The notes under the pieces: model-generated
Told to the model about the DNA's origin: nothing
The model's database searches: none
Seen by the model: only the letters and a program-made list of their open reading frames with translations
Assembly: GCF_002865645.1 (NCBI RefSeq)
Contig: NW_020194518.1
Span: 744,001 to 808,000 of the forward strand
Source of the DNA: Hyaloscypha bicolor E
Lineage: Eukaryota; Ascomycota; Leotiomycetes; Helotiales; Hyaloscyphaceae
DNA: 64,000 bases
Reading direction: 5' to 3'
Shown here: positions 31,376 to 43,445 of the stretch, piece after piece
How the letters are laid out: each line of letters starts with the position of its first letter
Numbering within the stretch: the stretch's first letter is position 1
Position numbers and translations under genes: made by a program

Positions 31376-33836
31376 GACGGTCGTTGATCGTGAAGAATTG
31401 AAATTGTTGCTGAAAGTATATAGTAATATCAGACTTGTAGAGCCAGCTAGTTTTGAGAACCCAAGTGTGTAAAAGGGCAGTCCGGAGCTGCGGTAGAATA
31501 TATAGTCTTTCCTGTCGAGGATGATCGAGAGGAATATAGCTGGAAGAGCAATATAAAGACTGCAATAAAGTGGACAACGAAGAATCTACAAAAAAGAATG
31601 TAAGCAGCCAAGCCAGTTGGGCGATAAAAGAGAGTAATTATTAGCTGCGAAAAAGATAGTCGACGTCGAGTGGAGAACAAGAGGAAGAAGGAAGACAGAC
31701 AGGATCGAACGGATCATATATGAAGCATTGCCTTGCACAGGATCATCTGGAGTATCCTGCTCCCGTGGCAGGTCGAGGCCGTGCACTTCCTCTGAAGTTT
31801 GCCGGGGGCAGCCGTGGCCGATGTTCAAGAGGTTTCTGATTATGCATGGCTTGATTTCATATCTCCTTTGGGATACGCTTTTCATCCCGTTTCTGATCAT
31901 ACTGGCGTTTCTTGGTGACCGGGATGGATGTTTGAGATCGCGGGGTGTGGGCTTCAAGTGTCACGGCTTCCATGTCACTGCTGCCCTGACCTTCGAGAAG
32001 CTCTTTGGAGTGGATGGGTAAAGAGGCAGCATGATACTCGGCCCAGTGTGTCCGCTGGAGGTGCGATCCGTCGATATCTGGGAGCAGTAAGGCCATGAGA
32101 GCAGCAATTTTGTAGCTGCAGATTAAGACTAATAGTGCAGCAGTTGTGGATCAGTGCTGGAGCTGGTGCTGCTGCACGTTGAGTTGGGACGATGTTGACT
32201 GAAGGGAGGTGGCGACGACGCCCCAGCCAGGCTCGCTCTCGCTTGATTGGGTGGTTGTGGGGCGGCCGCGGCCTTGCAGGCCCATGAGATGAAACCCAGT
32301 GCCCACGCTTGCCCTCGATTTTTGTTTCCACACCAGGCGCGTTCCAAGCAATCGGCGGCGAGGGGGCTCTCGAGCCACCACCAAGGGTCTTAATTCAGAT
32401 CATCGCCTGTGAGTGGGCGACAACGACCGCGGCTGCACGATTGACACCGTCCAAGATCCAAACAGCGCCGCTGGTGGACTTCTGCAGACGGCTCTGGCTG
32501 ATCCGCCCCGCCTGTGAGTGGTTGCCCTTGCCCACGGTGTTTCGCAGAACAAGCCTTCCACGCACCGCAGACACAATTCAAACACTCAATTCAGACACTC
32601 AATTCAAACAAAGTTTCTCATGGCGCGACAAGAATAGAATAGCACCGCCAAGGAGCCCCCGCCGGCCCCTCCATGCACGCAATGGCGAGCCAGCGCCTGA
32701 GGAACCGTGGACGCCCCGTCAGAGGTGATTACAAGGGTGAGGCAGGTCGTGCTGGTCCAGCATCATCACCAGTCCCTCTCCGTTCTCCGCGTTGTGTCAT
32801 GATTCGAGCGGCTTTACAGCGTAAAGTGCTTTCTTAGGTACGCATAATAGATGACTAGATGACTCTGGGGAAGAACGACTAGCCGACCGAGAGTGCCAGC
32901 GCACGCAGATTCGCAGATTCGCAGAAACGGTGCGAAATTGCTGGTGTTCGGAAGGGTCAGTCCCCGGACTCACCGGACAGAATCATCCATCAGCCCATTC
33001 CCAATCGCCCCCCTTGATCCTACCCTACACTCGCTACCGGAGGCCAGGCGTAAGGCTGCTGCAGATTGAGGTGTTGAGAGGCAGGAGACGGGACTCAGGC
33101 GAGTCTGGCGATGCGGTTATTGTGCGGTTTCGTGATCAGATGGAATCATCTGAAGCTTCTGCAGGATCTTCTCTACGCAACCGCACTGTACACCACTTGG
33201 GCCTAGGGCAAAGCAAGGTCTCCCATTGAGCCGCTGACAGTACCGGCAGCCTCCATCACGAAGCCGTCAGTGGCGCGGATTCGCGAAATCCTCAAACGCA
33301 GAATGTTCGGGTGCTGTCTCGAGGACCCTCGGCCATGGCCCTCCAGGCGAATCTGAACACACAAGGCATTAAGATCTCTCTTTACCGCTGTCACAGATCC
33401 AGGAGACCGCCGTTATCGATGAGTGTAGATTGTAGAATGTCGACTTTTGACGGGCAGCAAGGGCTCATCATGCGCTGTGCTTTATCCGATCTTGAAGCAT
33501 GTTGCGTTGTTGGATGACATTTGTTTCCTCCTGCGTTTCTTTCTTGCCTGTTTTGGCGGGGGCTAGCTTCCTCCGTGTGTCGTTTTTGGAGATTTAAAGA
33601 ATGAATCCTCCGCACTTCTCGAATTACATGAAACTGCAAACGTTGTTTCTGTTTCGAAACCTCTGCCAAGATGGCCAAGCAAGCCTCTCGGGAATATCTG
33701 ATCCGCTCGAGTCATATCTAATCTTGATCTTTGCCTCGTCAACTACGGATGGCAGGTGTCTTCAACATTGGACGAACTCTAGCACGCGCTTGTTGAAATT
33801 TCTGCAACACAAGAATTGTTCGTCGTGGTCTGAGGA

Positions 33837-34128
33837 GAATTAGAACAGGCATCGTTTGTGATTGTCCCGTGTTATTGGGACACTGAGAACATCATGTTGA
33901 ATGTCATCCCGACAACAGGATCTTAATCCTACTTCCCATAATCAGGTTTGCTTCGGATAGAAGATGACATCTGAAGAGTAGCTCGTGCAGCGGAATCAGA
34001 ACACCACTGTTTGTGATTGACCCGCGTTATGGAAGGCTGAAATCATAATGTCGAGGACCATCATCCAGGCATCAAGATCTTATCGCCACTCTAGTGCTGG
34101 TTTTTCTTCAGATAGAAGATGACTTCTG
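33837..34128. repeat. Diverged tandem duplication, 156-bp period
   Basis: Copy A (33837-33973) and copy B (33993-34128) match along their length. Both start GAAT[T/C]AGAACA, continue with TTTGTGATTG and CCCG[T/C]GTTAT, and end with GATAGAAGATGAC.TCTG. Similarity is about three quarters by eye, with small indels. Confidence 0.7.
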
Positions 34129-34376
34129 GTATCTTCATGGCTTCGATGCAGTCAAGCGTCACGTGTGAGTTTTGCAATCCTTCTATTCTGGGCTCTGACT
34201 GGCGCTTTGTACGTCAGCTGTCAGCCAGTGGTAATGCTCCATACATCAAGGATTCCATACATAGCATTACTGCATAGTCAGCGCAGGATTCTGCATTATC
34301 TACTAGTCATCCACATGGTTCAGCTCCGCAAGAACACAACTCTATCGAAGACGTCGAGCTGTGCTACTATTATGCG

Positions 34377-34401
34377 ATGCCATGCCATGCCATGCCATGC
34401 C
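34377..34401. repeat. ATGCC microsatellite, 5 copies
   Basis: Five perfect 5-base units. Confidence 0.9.
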
Positions 34402-35883
34402 GTCTCTCACGTGAATAGGGTTTCTCAACTGAAATGCTGAATTGGTCCAAGGAACAAAAATATCTAACATCGCAACTTGCACAGCCTCGCTACGAATTTT
34501 CAGTGTGGAGGCGCCGATCTCAACTCTCAGATGCGGAATGCAGCGGCAGCCTCCCAACAAGGGTTGTTGCATGCAGGCATGGTCACAATGGCATCTCTCG
34601 TTTCAAGAGCAGCTGATTGTGGCGCCACAGAGGGCACAGAGAAACTATTTTAAAAAGCGGCCCAAACATTGTTTGACAGGGAAAGTCAGCTCAAAAACAG
34701 AGCTAAATCTTCTAAGATTTGTCGTCTGGCTGCCACACGGGGGGCTTTAAGAGCAATCAGAGGAATTAATTCATCGGCGATTGAGGTGTCCCGGGTCCCG
34801 ATGACACCGTGACACCGTGACACTACAGTACAACGGAAGAAGTACTCGGGACATTTCCTGCATGGAGACAAAAGTAGAAGTGTGCCTCATTGCGCGCGGC
34901 GCGCAGCCGATTCAACATCAGTTCCTCACTAGGCTCAACGAGGCACTAACCTCAACGAAAGCACGGGAGACCAGAAACGGGAGACCTCGTCCACCTCAGT
35001 AGTCGTTCAGACCCGCTTCTCGGGATGTCAAGAGTCAGTCGCGGCCGGGAACCCAGGCGACTCGGCCCGGGCGCGGACGGGTCGTGGGGGACGTTTTGGG
35101 AACTTGGAAGGCCCGCAAATCTCCTTTGGCGAAATAGCTCCCAGCTGCAGCCCCGAATCGACATCGCGAAGGACGAGAAAGGACTAACTTACGCCACAGT
35201 CCACACGATCTCAACGAAACGCCTCGGATATTAATACAGTAAATCCTCCCTGCCAAACTGCCAACTGTGCGGCAACGAGCCCCACGCCCATCCTGGATCG
35301 TAGACGCAAGCCCGGGTCCCGGGAGGTTCACACAGTCTCTGGTGGAGTTGGACGCTGCCCGAGTTCTCTGGCCAGAACGCGCGCTGGGAATCTCCGTGTT
35401 TGGTGGACAGGATCGGTCTTCTATCAAGATTAAGTGACTTGAGCCATCCAAGAATCCAGGTTGAAGGTTCGAGAGAGGGAGGGGTTTTCCAAACAAAATG
35501 ATGTCCATTTTAACGACGAGATACCTGGTCCACTGACGATCATCGATTCACAGCGCATGAGCCGGCAGCAGGGGGTTCATGTAATAGTGGCATAAGATGA
35601 TAAGCCACACAGAAATGGCACAAGGGAAGCTCCATCAGCGCGTGGTCATCAAGCCCAGAAGGCAGGGGACGAGAGTAACTTGAGGGGTACATCGGTGACT
35701 AAATTTCGTTTCGTCTCCCGGCATGAAGCTGCGAAATTGGACGATCCTTGTACCACTACATCGTGATACTTGCGCTGTAAGTGCTGGTGGCAGGCCAGCA
35801 CAAAACCCCGCCAGCTGGATTGCGGGGAGAACCAACAGTTGTCTCTAATTCTCTGGATGAACTGAACCCATCGCGAAAGCTCT

Positions 35884-35922
35884 GAGCTCCAAAGCTCCAA
35901 AGCTCCCAGCTCCCAGCTCCAA
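35884..35922. repeat. AGCTCC-based minisatellite
   Basis: Five units of AGCTCC followed by AA or C, in 7-8 base spacing. Confidence 0.8.
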
Positions 35923-37642
35923 GCAGCGCACCGCAAAAACAAAGCATAGATCTTTGCGCCTTCCCTCATGCCTGTACTGCGCTTGCACTTGCACCTGTTC
36001 CGCTTGCTAATCCCCGCCCTCGACATTAGCATATTAGCAGATTAATATTGATCAAAGGGTTGAAGCTCAACATCACGCGATTGCAATGCAATATGGCAAA
36101 CATTCGCATTCCATCAACCCCGCTGGACGTGCTAGCCTTGTAGCTCGGAGCATCGACAAGGACATCAGCATTGCCCAGCCCCCCTCCCCCTAATACATCG
36201 TCTGCATGAACGCGCTGGACAAGCGCGTTACCCCGCGATTTTCGAGATGGGAAGCACAGCTTGCCAGCTCCCCTGGGCTAGGCTCGTGATTCCCCATGCA
36301 GCCAGAAGCTGCAAGCTGCTTTGGGACAGCAGGTTTTGGCAACTGGGAGTGCCAATCACGGCCCACAGATACCACCATTCATGCAAGATACTCAAATGAA
36401 CTTAGACCTGCTCCAGAAGCGTTTGCCAGGCTGAGCTCTCGTTTGCTGTCCGGGCCGCACAGTGCACACCACCAGCCCCAGGGTGCGCTTGTACCACGCC
36501 CGTACCGCCACTATCGCACGCTCTCGGAGCCGTGCAGACCTCCACTCGCGGAATACTTGTACCAGCTTGACTGGAGCCAGTTGAAGCTCCGTCGAAGCTC
36601 CGGTCCCCCCCTAGCCCAAAGCCCTGTTGTTTCGGAGAAACATTTCAAGAACCCCCCAGCAACTTACCTTCTTGAACCTCGTTGAGTCGTTGGACTTTCC
36701 TTCCACCATTCCCCAACCCATGTCGCTCCAACGGTTACACAACGCCATGCTTTAAACGCAGGCTTGGGACTGGCGATCTTCGGTGGGCTAACATTGGGCG
36801 ATGGAAGTCTGCACCCACACCTTTCCCGCCCGTGCACGCAGCAGTTCTAGCCGGACTGAGCATGGGCCCGAAAGAGTACTTCGGGGAGCTTCTGCAGCGG
36901 CGGCGACGGCGAAGAATCTAGCTTACAACGGGCCATGACAAGTAGTTCATGTCTTACCTTCACACTGCCGGCCCTGCCTGAAGGCGTCTAATCATGGAGG
37001 AAGGCTTGAGACTGGCCTCACCAGCCGCTCGAAGTACACCTCAAGTACCGCCTGTCCCGATCGCAGCAGACAGGCATTAAACTATTTCTTGCACCGGCTG
37101 CCGTTCCTTGTCAAAGTCTTTTTCAATGACATCTCATTACAGCGTTCTGCATGAGATGTACCACTGGGGTACTTAAATGTCCGAGTGGCCTTCGGACTTC
37201 GAAGTCATCAGATCACAACCATCGTACCTCTCTCTTCCTTCAGATCGCGCGCAATTACCCCCCTCAGTTGGATGCTACACGAAGATTTTGTTACCTATAT
37301 TCCCTTGCTCGATATATTGCTGGTTGCTTCCCGACTGAAGCATTAGTTGGGTCAAGCAACTGCACGGCTCAGCAGCAAGATATGCAGGAAGAGGCATGTC
37401 GGCCCTGTTGACTAAAATCTACCCTATCCGAAGTACATGAGATCTCAAGTACCAGAAGTACCTGATACCTTCTGCACCCCAGTCTTCCAGCCTCATACGC
37501 GGACGATCTTCATCGGCCAATCCACACGCGAGACCAGCGGGTCCAGAATCGCGCACAACAAACTGGACGCTTCTCTCCCGCCTTCCTAATTTCACGTTCT
37601 TCAATATCAGGCGGATGCGCATCACTTTTACTCTCGTCGCCA

Positions 37643-38414
37643 ATGTCTAAACGTGGAAACCAGACTGAACCCGAGACCTCTACTGCAATATTACCTTCCC
37701 AAGCTCGTCCTTCCACAGCTGACACATCAGTCAAGCCAGAAACCTCGTCGCCGACAGGACCACGAAACAAAAGACGCGCATCAGGATCCTTACCGACGCC
37801 TCTCCCAATGTCCGCACCATCCAGCTCTTCGGGGGCTCCCCCACCTCCTGGTGAACCTAGCATGACCGATTCCCCAATGCAGCCTCCGGCAAAGAAGAGT
37901 CGAACAAATACTCCCTGGACACCTGCTGAAGAGCAGAGGTTGAAGACCATGCGGGATGCGGGCAGTACCTGGGCAGAGATCGCAAAGGTGAGATACAAAA
38001 CAATCCGGGGGCTGGGGTCGCACACGAGTTTCGGAACTGAACATGGACTGGTAGACTTTTCCAAGCAGAACCGAAGGATCCGTCAAGAAGCACTGGTACA
38101 AGGTAAGGTTCACTTTTAGTCCTGTCAAGGTTTTCCAGACTTACAAGTTACAGGATATGCATTATGCAGAATTCGCGGAAGATGAAGTAAGCTACTCATG
38201 GTTGCGATCAAGCAACAGTCGCTAACACTTGGGCAGAGTGTAGCTCTTCTCAACGCGATCAAAGAATACGAAAACAATAAGTGGAAGGAAATTGGCAAGA
38301 AGGTTGGAAAGCCTGCAAAAGTTGGTTGGCCTAGTCGTTTCCCATTTAAACCCTTGCGCTGACATTTACTAGGCATGTGAGCAATATGCTAAAGAGCATT
38401 TCAACAAAACATAG
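37643..38414 (+). CDS. Small two-repeat Myb/SANT-like protein
   Basis: Five exons (37643-37987, 38055-38102, 38154-38186, 38237-38320, 38373-38414) encode 183 residues. All four introns (50-67 nt) are in phase 0, and three exons are under 90 nt, so simple frame scans miss most of the gene. After a disordered 90-residue N-terminus the exons join into two Myb-like units: TPWTPAEEQRLKTMRDAG followed by TFPSRTEGSVKKHWYKDM, and EFAEDESVALLNAIKEYE followed by WKEIGKKVGKPAKACEQYA, ending HFNKT. Helix spacing with tryptophans fits SANT/Myb DNA binding. It is probably a nuclear regulator; targets are unknown. It points away from the other Myb/SANT gene across a 6.3-kb spacer. Confidence 0.82.
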
Positions 38415-39860
38415 AGCTAGGCGAGCTGAAAAGAAGCTTTGCATTTTCGTCAGAAGTACCGGTGGCTCTCCGATCCGAAAATCTGGCAGGGCTTCGATTA
38501 CACACTGCGGCCGCACACGCCTTTTTACGTACAAACCCTTGATGACAACGGCTCGACCTTTCCTTGTCTACTTCAAAGTGTTCAATAGCATCGACGGTGC
38601 GGCCGCATATATGGCTGGCGTAGGCGGGGAATTTTCTCTTTCGAAATCTCGGCGCTTCATGCACGTCTAATTCGCAAAAAACTTTTCGATTCTTCTCTCA
38701 AATGGTCTGATCTGGCTTCGTGATGGATGGAAAGGATATGCGGCTTCTTTCAGGAAGGTCTCTTGCATGTTTTGGGACTGAAATCTATGACAGGGAAGTT
38801 AGGGAGATGGGATACCCGGTGGAATAAAGGTGTTGATGCGGGAGGGATACCTCTTGAATTCGAAGACTTACCTTACCTGCCTCTGGTGGTTTACGTTGGC
38901 GCGTTTCCGTGAAAACGAGTGGTGTACTGGTGCGCCTTGGGATCCTACTAATTCCGGAAGTCTAAAGACAGGAAAATGCTGGATATTTATGGTTGGAAAC
39001 TCTAATTCGGGTCATTGCATCCCTCGCATGCTTCAGGCCCTGCACCTTTCCGAAACTGGCCGCCACACCCGGTTCTTGGGATTAACCCTCCGGATTCTGA
39101 AGAATATGCTGTCATGATCTCCAGGAGAGAGATCCGCTGTCAGGTAGAGCCGGCTAGCAAACATACCAACATCAGACTCTCTTCCCCTTCCCAAAGCGCG
39201 GAACACGGCACTGGGAGTGTACCTGCAGAAATCGCATCAAAGACCTCAATAAATTCAGCCCCGCACCTCGTTTAAAGGCACGTGCCCGGACAGTCAGTTA
39301 ACCTTGCTTTCGACTCGAAACTCGTTTTCCGTTAAAATTCCCACACCCTTGTCAGCCACAATTTCTCACTAAGAATTGCTTCTTCGTGGTGGCTTGCGGG
39401 GAACGACAACCGCAACTGCGTGAGACACTGAGATAAGAGCGCAAATCCAAAATATTGGAGGAGGGGACATCGAGCACATCGCAGGTCCTCCCGTGGCGGG
39501 GGCAACGGCCGCTGGCGTGGCTTGCAGGGGGTGGCAGGGAGAGGGACTGAGGGGAGCGTTTCATTGAGACCTCTTAGACCTTCCCATTCCTGATACAGTA
39601 TTGTTTAGTTGCGCCAGCCTCGGGATTTGGACATGATGAGGCATTTGCGAATGTCTGACTCGTGGGTGTTGCCGCTGACTACAGAGCCGACCCGGTAGAC
39701 AGACACTGCAGATGAGCAAGACACACTTCACTGCATCCTCGCGCAGTCGGAACCGAGTTGCATGGTATCTGAGGTTTGTTTCTGACTGTGCTCAATCAAG
39801 CTTATCTTTTCACACATCTCTGGAGGATTATTGGCGTCTGTGGAGCGGTGTCCAGGGAGC

Positions 39861-39900
39861 GAGCTGAGCTGAGCTTGGCTGGGCTAGGCTGGGCTGGGTT
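39861..39900. repeat. GAGCT/GGGCT degenerate 5-bp repeat
   Basis: About eight degenerate five-base units, in the order GAGCT, GAGCT, GAGCTT, GGCTG, GGCTA, GGCTG, GGCTG. Confidence 0.7.
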
Positions 39901-40118
39901 GTGCTGCACAGCATTCGTATATAAAACGCTCGACCTTCTCTCAACGACATCCCACGAACACCAAATTCGTAATCGTGCTGTTCTCGACACACGTGCGGTC
40001 ACGGAAATGAAATCGCGTGTCCCGCCTCCATGATTGAGGTGCCGTGACGGCCGGGAACGACTTTTTCTTCGCGATGGAGCAGCCCATCAATACGAGATCG
40101 GCCTCCGCATTTTCCTTG

Positions 40119-40163
40119 GAGGACACCACCGAGGACACCACCGAGCACACTACCGAGCATACT
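40119..40163 (+). repeat. 12-bp minisatellite encoding TTED/TTEH units
   Basis: GAGGACACCACC occurs twice perfectly, then twice diverged. The repeat falls inside a 35-codon frame (40074-40181, starting MEQPINTRSASAF) that reads LEDTTEDTTEHTTEHT. Whether this frame is translated is unknown. Confidence 0.7.
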
Positions 40164-40914
40164 ATGTATGACACGGGCTAGATGGGTGACAATAATAGGA
40201 CTGGTTTAGGAGAGGGGCCGCGATGATTGATTGGGCAGAGAGTGAGGAACGCCGTTTTTTGCAAGTGGCGAAATAATACTAACTCTTAAAGTCTTAGGAG
40301 TAGAACGATCGCCTCGGGTGCGGGCCTTGATTTGTGATTTTTTGCATCGCGTTGAGGTGTCTCTCTCCAGATGTGGCGTGGCTCCGTAGTCCACCAGCCC
40401 CTCCCTGTCCAGTCCAGTCTGGAGGCGATCGATCGTAAAACCCTGCTCCATTCCTCCCCCTCACAATTCTCACTCTTTCCGCATCGTTTGTCTTTCTTCA
40501 CAACAATCCACTCTTACTCCTACGGACATCTGTTCCAATTTCCCTCGCTGGACTTTCATACACACTCGCTATTTCACATCCTCTACTCGCTCTTCTAATT
40601 CTCCCATCGCCACTTCTCTTAAGGAGGCATTGACTTTTTTCTGCAAGGGCCAGCCAGGGTCAAGAAAGGCTAAATCCGGGACGCTGTATTTCAAGGAAAA
40701 GGCGACTGAACCCAGGATCAAGCTTTTGGGGGATTACCATTTGCCATTGGGACTCCTTTCTACCTGCAACCGTCCGTTGGAAGTTATCTTGGCTCGTCTT
40801 GTATCTTTACTTCTTTTAATCAACGTCATTTTTGGGGAGGAGGCCACTGCGTCGTCAATCGCTCGACGCCATTTTATTTCCTAGCATCAATTTCAACGGC
40901 TTCTTGCATGCATA

Positions 40915-42328
40915 ATGGTTCGAGCATCAACTTTCGTCTTCGCTTTGGCCACGGCCTCCACAGCTTTGGGGCAGGCTCAGACTTGTGATCTGAATAATAA
41001 ATGTCCTCAGTCTACGCCCTGTTGCTCGCGTAAGTGGAACCCCTTCAACCGGGAATTGAAGTTGGCAGTGTGGGCTGACAGATGTGTTTAGAATACGGCC
41101 AGTGTGGTGTAGGAGCATATTGTCTGGGAGGTTGCGATCCTCGATCTTCATTCTCATTAAATTCCTGTACTCCCGCACCCGTCTGCGAAAGCAAAACATA
41201 CACCTTCGAAAACCTGGACAGCGTCGCACCCAACAATAAATACCTCGGAGATGCATCAAAGGCGGATTGGGTCTCGAGCGGAAATCCTGTGCATTATGGG
41301 AGCGATGTGCTCCTGACAATGGCTCCCAGCACGGTTGGAACACTTCTTGCAAGCACGTCGTACATGTGGTATGGGAATGTCCAGGCCAAGTTCAAGACAA
41401 GCAGAGGACAGGGTGTTGTCACTGCGTTCATTCTCCTTTCTGATGTGAAGGATGAAATCGATTACGAATTTGTTGGGGCAGATTTGGAGGTTGCTCAATC
41501 CAATTATTATTTCCAGGGCATTCCTGTCTGTAAGTGAGATCAACGATCCCCCGATGCTAAGATATTAACCCCTGTCCAGATGTCAACGGAGCCAATACCA
41601 CCATTTCAGACACTTTCCAGAACTACCATACCTACGAAATTGACTGGACTCCTGATACTATTACGTGGTTAGTGGATGGAGTGGTTGCCCGGACAAAGAA
41701 GCGTTCCGATACCTGGAATGCAACTTCAAACCAATGGGCCTACCCACAGACGCCTGCTCGCGTGCAACTTTCTCTGTGGCCTGCTGGGCTTTCTTCCAAT
41801 GGCCAAGGCACTGTTGACTGGGCTGGAGGCTTGGTCGACTGGAACTCCGCTGATATTAAAAATAACGGATACTACTACGCCTCATTCACATCTGTTACGG
41901 TGAACTGCTTCAACGCAACTTCTGCCCCAGGCACCAACACGGGAGTCTCCTACACATACAACGGTTACTCAGGCACCAACGACACCGTCGTCGATGGCAA
42001 GAACGCCACCGTCCTTGCCTCATTCCTTGCAACTGGATTAGACATGGAACTCGGCGCCTCCTCCGGCACAGCCTCAGGAGCTCAACCTTCATCCACCGCG
42101 GAAACGATCCCAGGTCAAAGTGGCGGCAGCCCAGCCAATATTAACAGCCATGGGGACACTGGAAGCTCAGACTCATCAGGTTCAGGAGGGTCGTCCACTG
42201 TGACAGGCTTCGTGCAGGGCGCCACCGGCACGAGCAAGAGCGGCGCCGACAAGCTCGGCCAGGAGAAGGTAGTGAAGGGGAGTTTGTTCGCTGTCATCGT
42301 GGCAGTAGCCGCCATGATGGCTATGTGA
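40915..42328 (+). CDS. GH16 Crh-type cell-wall transglycosylase, GPI-anchored
   Basis: Three exons, 40915-41029, 41092-41529 and 41580-42328, encode 433 residues; the introns are 62 and 50 nt. A signal peptide (MVRASTFVFALATASTALG) is followed by a cysteine-rich chitin-binding-like segment (CDLNNKCPQSTPCCS, YGQCGVGAYCLGGC). The GH16 active-site motif DEIDYEF is at about residues 159-165, and the downstream NYHTYEIDWTPDTITWLVDG and AYPQTPARVQLSLWP blocks are typical of the Crh1/Utr2 family. These enzymes link chitin to beta-glucan in the cell wall. The C-terminus is serine/glycine-rich and ends in a hydrophobic tail (LFAVIVAVAAMMAM), a GPI-anchor signal. It is convergent with a GH76 gene. Confidence 0.93.
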
Positions 42329-42356
42329 TGAGAAATGAGAAATGAGAAATGAGAAA
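42329..42356 (+). repeat. TGAGAAA repeat, 4 copies, abutting the stop codon
   Basis: Four perfect 7-base units start directly after the TGA of the Crh gene, so each copy supplies further TGA triplets in shifting frames. Confidence 0.85.
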
Positions 42357-43445
42357 ACATGGAAAACATGCATTGGTTGGGTCATAGTTAATCTGAGTAT
42401 GTTCTGGAATTGGAAAACGGAACGTGCATCGCGGGTTGGTGGGTATTAAATAATATGGCGACAACTTACTACTTAATGGCGTTGGCCGTCCACTCTTTTG
42501 GAAATGAATGCATACGCTTTGGCTGAAGCAGGAGAGGACGAGAGAGGACTTTCTTGTATATGTTGATGGGGGTTGTGGATGGGATGCTGAGGCAGAGTTT
42601 GCAGCTGTATGATGAAGGATGAATGAAAGAAATGGGAATTTGATCTGAAGTTAATTTAGTGTGTCAAACGTTCTGAGAGCAGGTCTTGAGTGTGGTGGTT
42701 TAGTTGACTCACTTCAGAATTGGGCTCGTTTCATGACTCACTAGTTGCCTGACTATCTGTTCAGAGAATCGGCCTTGAGTTCAGGGATCATAGATCAAGA
42801 CTGTAGAAAGTTTAGTTTGAATATCGCACCTCACTTTTGCGGCTCACCTTTTGACTTCATTGTCGAACCGGCTTGCATTCAAGTGAACAATTTATCCCTC
42901 TCTTCGGATTTTCGTTGCACATCTCGAAGAGGATCGCCAACACCCGATTGGCCGGTCAGTAGCCTGGTCAAAAATCACATTCACTCTTTCTCTCAAGTGC
43001 TCCAGTTTTCGTTACACATCGTACATCTGCGTCGCTGCTCGCTTTTCTTTGACTTTGCCTTTATTGTCCGCTCTCTCAGGGAGATTCACTCTCGAATTGA
43101 ATTAATGAGATCTCATTGTACCGGAAAAGTCCAGGAGCTTCATTTACATTGCCCGTTCTTGGTTTGCTGCACTTGAAGAGACTTTCAATGCTCGAAAGTT
43201 GTATTCCCCAAACCTAGAGACTCAGGAGTACTTTTCTTGGCACCACACAACCAGCGCCTTCATGTGTTTAGATCTCAGATCCAAAATCATGCATGCATGC
43301 ATGCAGTCAGCACCACAGTATCCGTCTATACACATAGATTTCAATCTCCTCCGTGCGCCCAAAACGCCCACGCCATGCTCAAAAACCAAAAGAGGGGTAC
43401 TCCCATGCTCAACACAAGAAATACAAAAAATCATGCAAAGGAATT
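42357..43445. other. Convergent intergenic region between two cell-wall genes
   Basis: About 1.1 kb. A 143-codon plus-strand frame (42745-43176) has no family resemblance and is probably chance. An ATGC microsatellite of four units lies at 43289-43304. Confidence 0.45.

Larger units (their letters stand above)
31376..37642. other. 6.3-kb gene-poor spacer between two divergent Myb/SANT genes
   Basis: Frames up to 157 codons exist, but they overlap each other on both strands, lack family resemblance and are rich in arginine, proline and serine as expected from chance in GC-rich DNA. The spacer contains a diverged 156-bp direct duplication (33837-34128), an ATGCC microsatellite and an AGCTCC minisatellite. 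It probably holds long promoters and leaders for both regulators, and possibly a non-coding RNA. Confidence 0.5.
38415..40914. promoter_or_regulatory. 2.5-kb gene-poor region upstream of the Crh gene
   Basis: No conserved frame was recognised. A GCTGG-type simple repeat (39861-39900) and a 12-bp minisatellite (40119-40163) are present. From about 40440 to 40620 the plus strand is rich in C and T, as in strong fungal promoters and leaders, which suits a highly expressed cell-wall gene. Confidence 0.45.

Noticed and set aside
35035..35508. 157-codon minus-strand frame in the Myb-Myb spacer
   Set aside because: Arginine/proline/serine-rich, overlapped by frames on the other strand, no domain or splice partner.
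36296..36685. 129-codon plus-strand frame
   Set aside because: GC-rich chance frame with proline/arginine bias and no family resemblance.
42745..43176. 143-codon plus-strand frame between the two cell-wall genes
   Set aside because: No recognisable domain, unusual composition with many cysteines, histidines and phenylalanines, and no start context or neighbours that support it.
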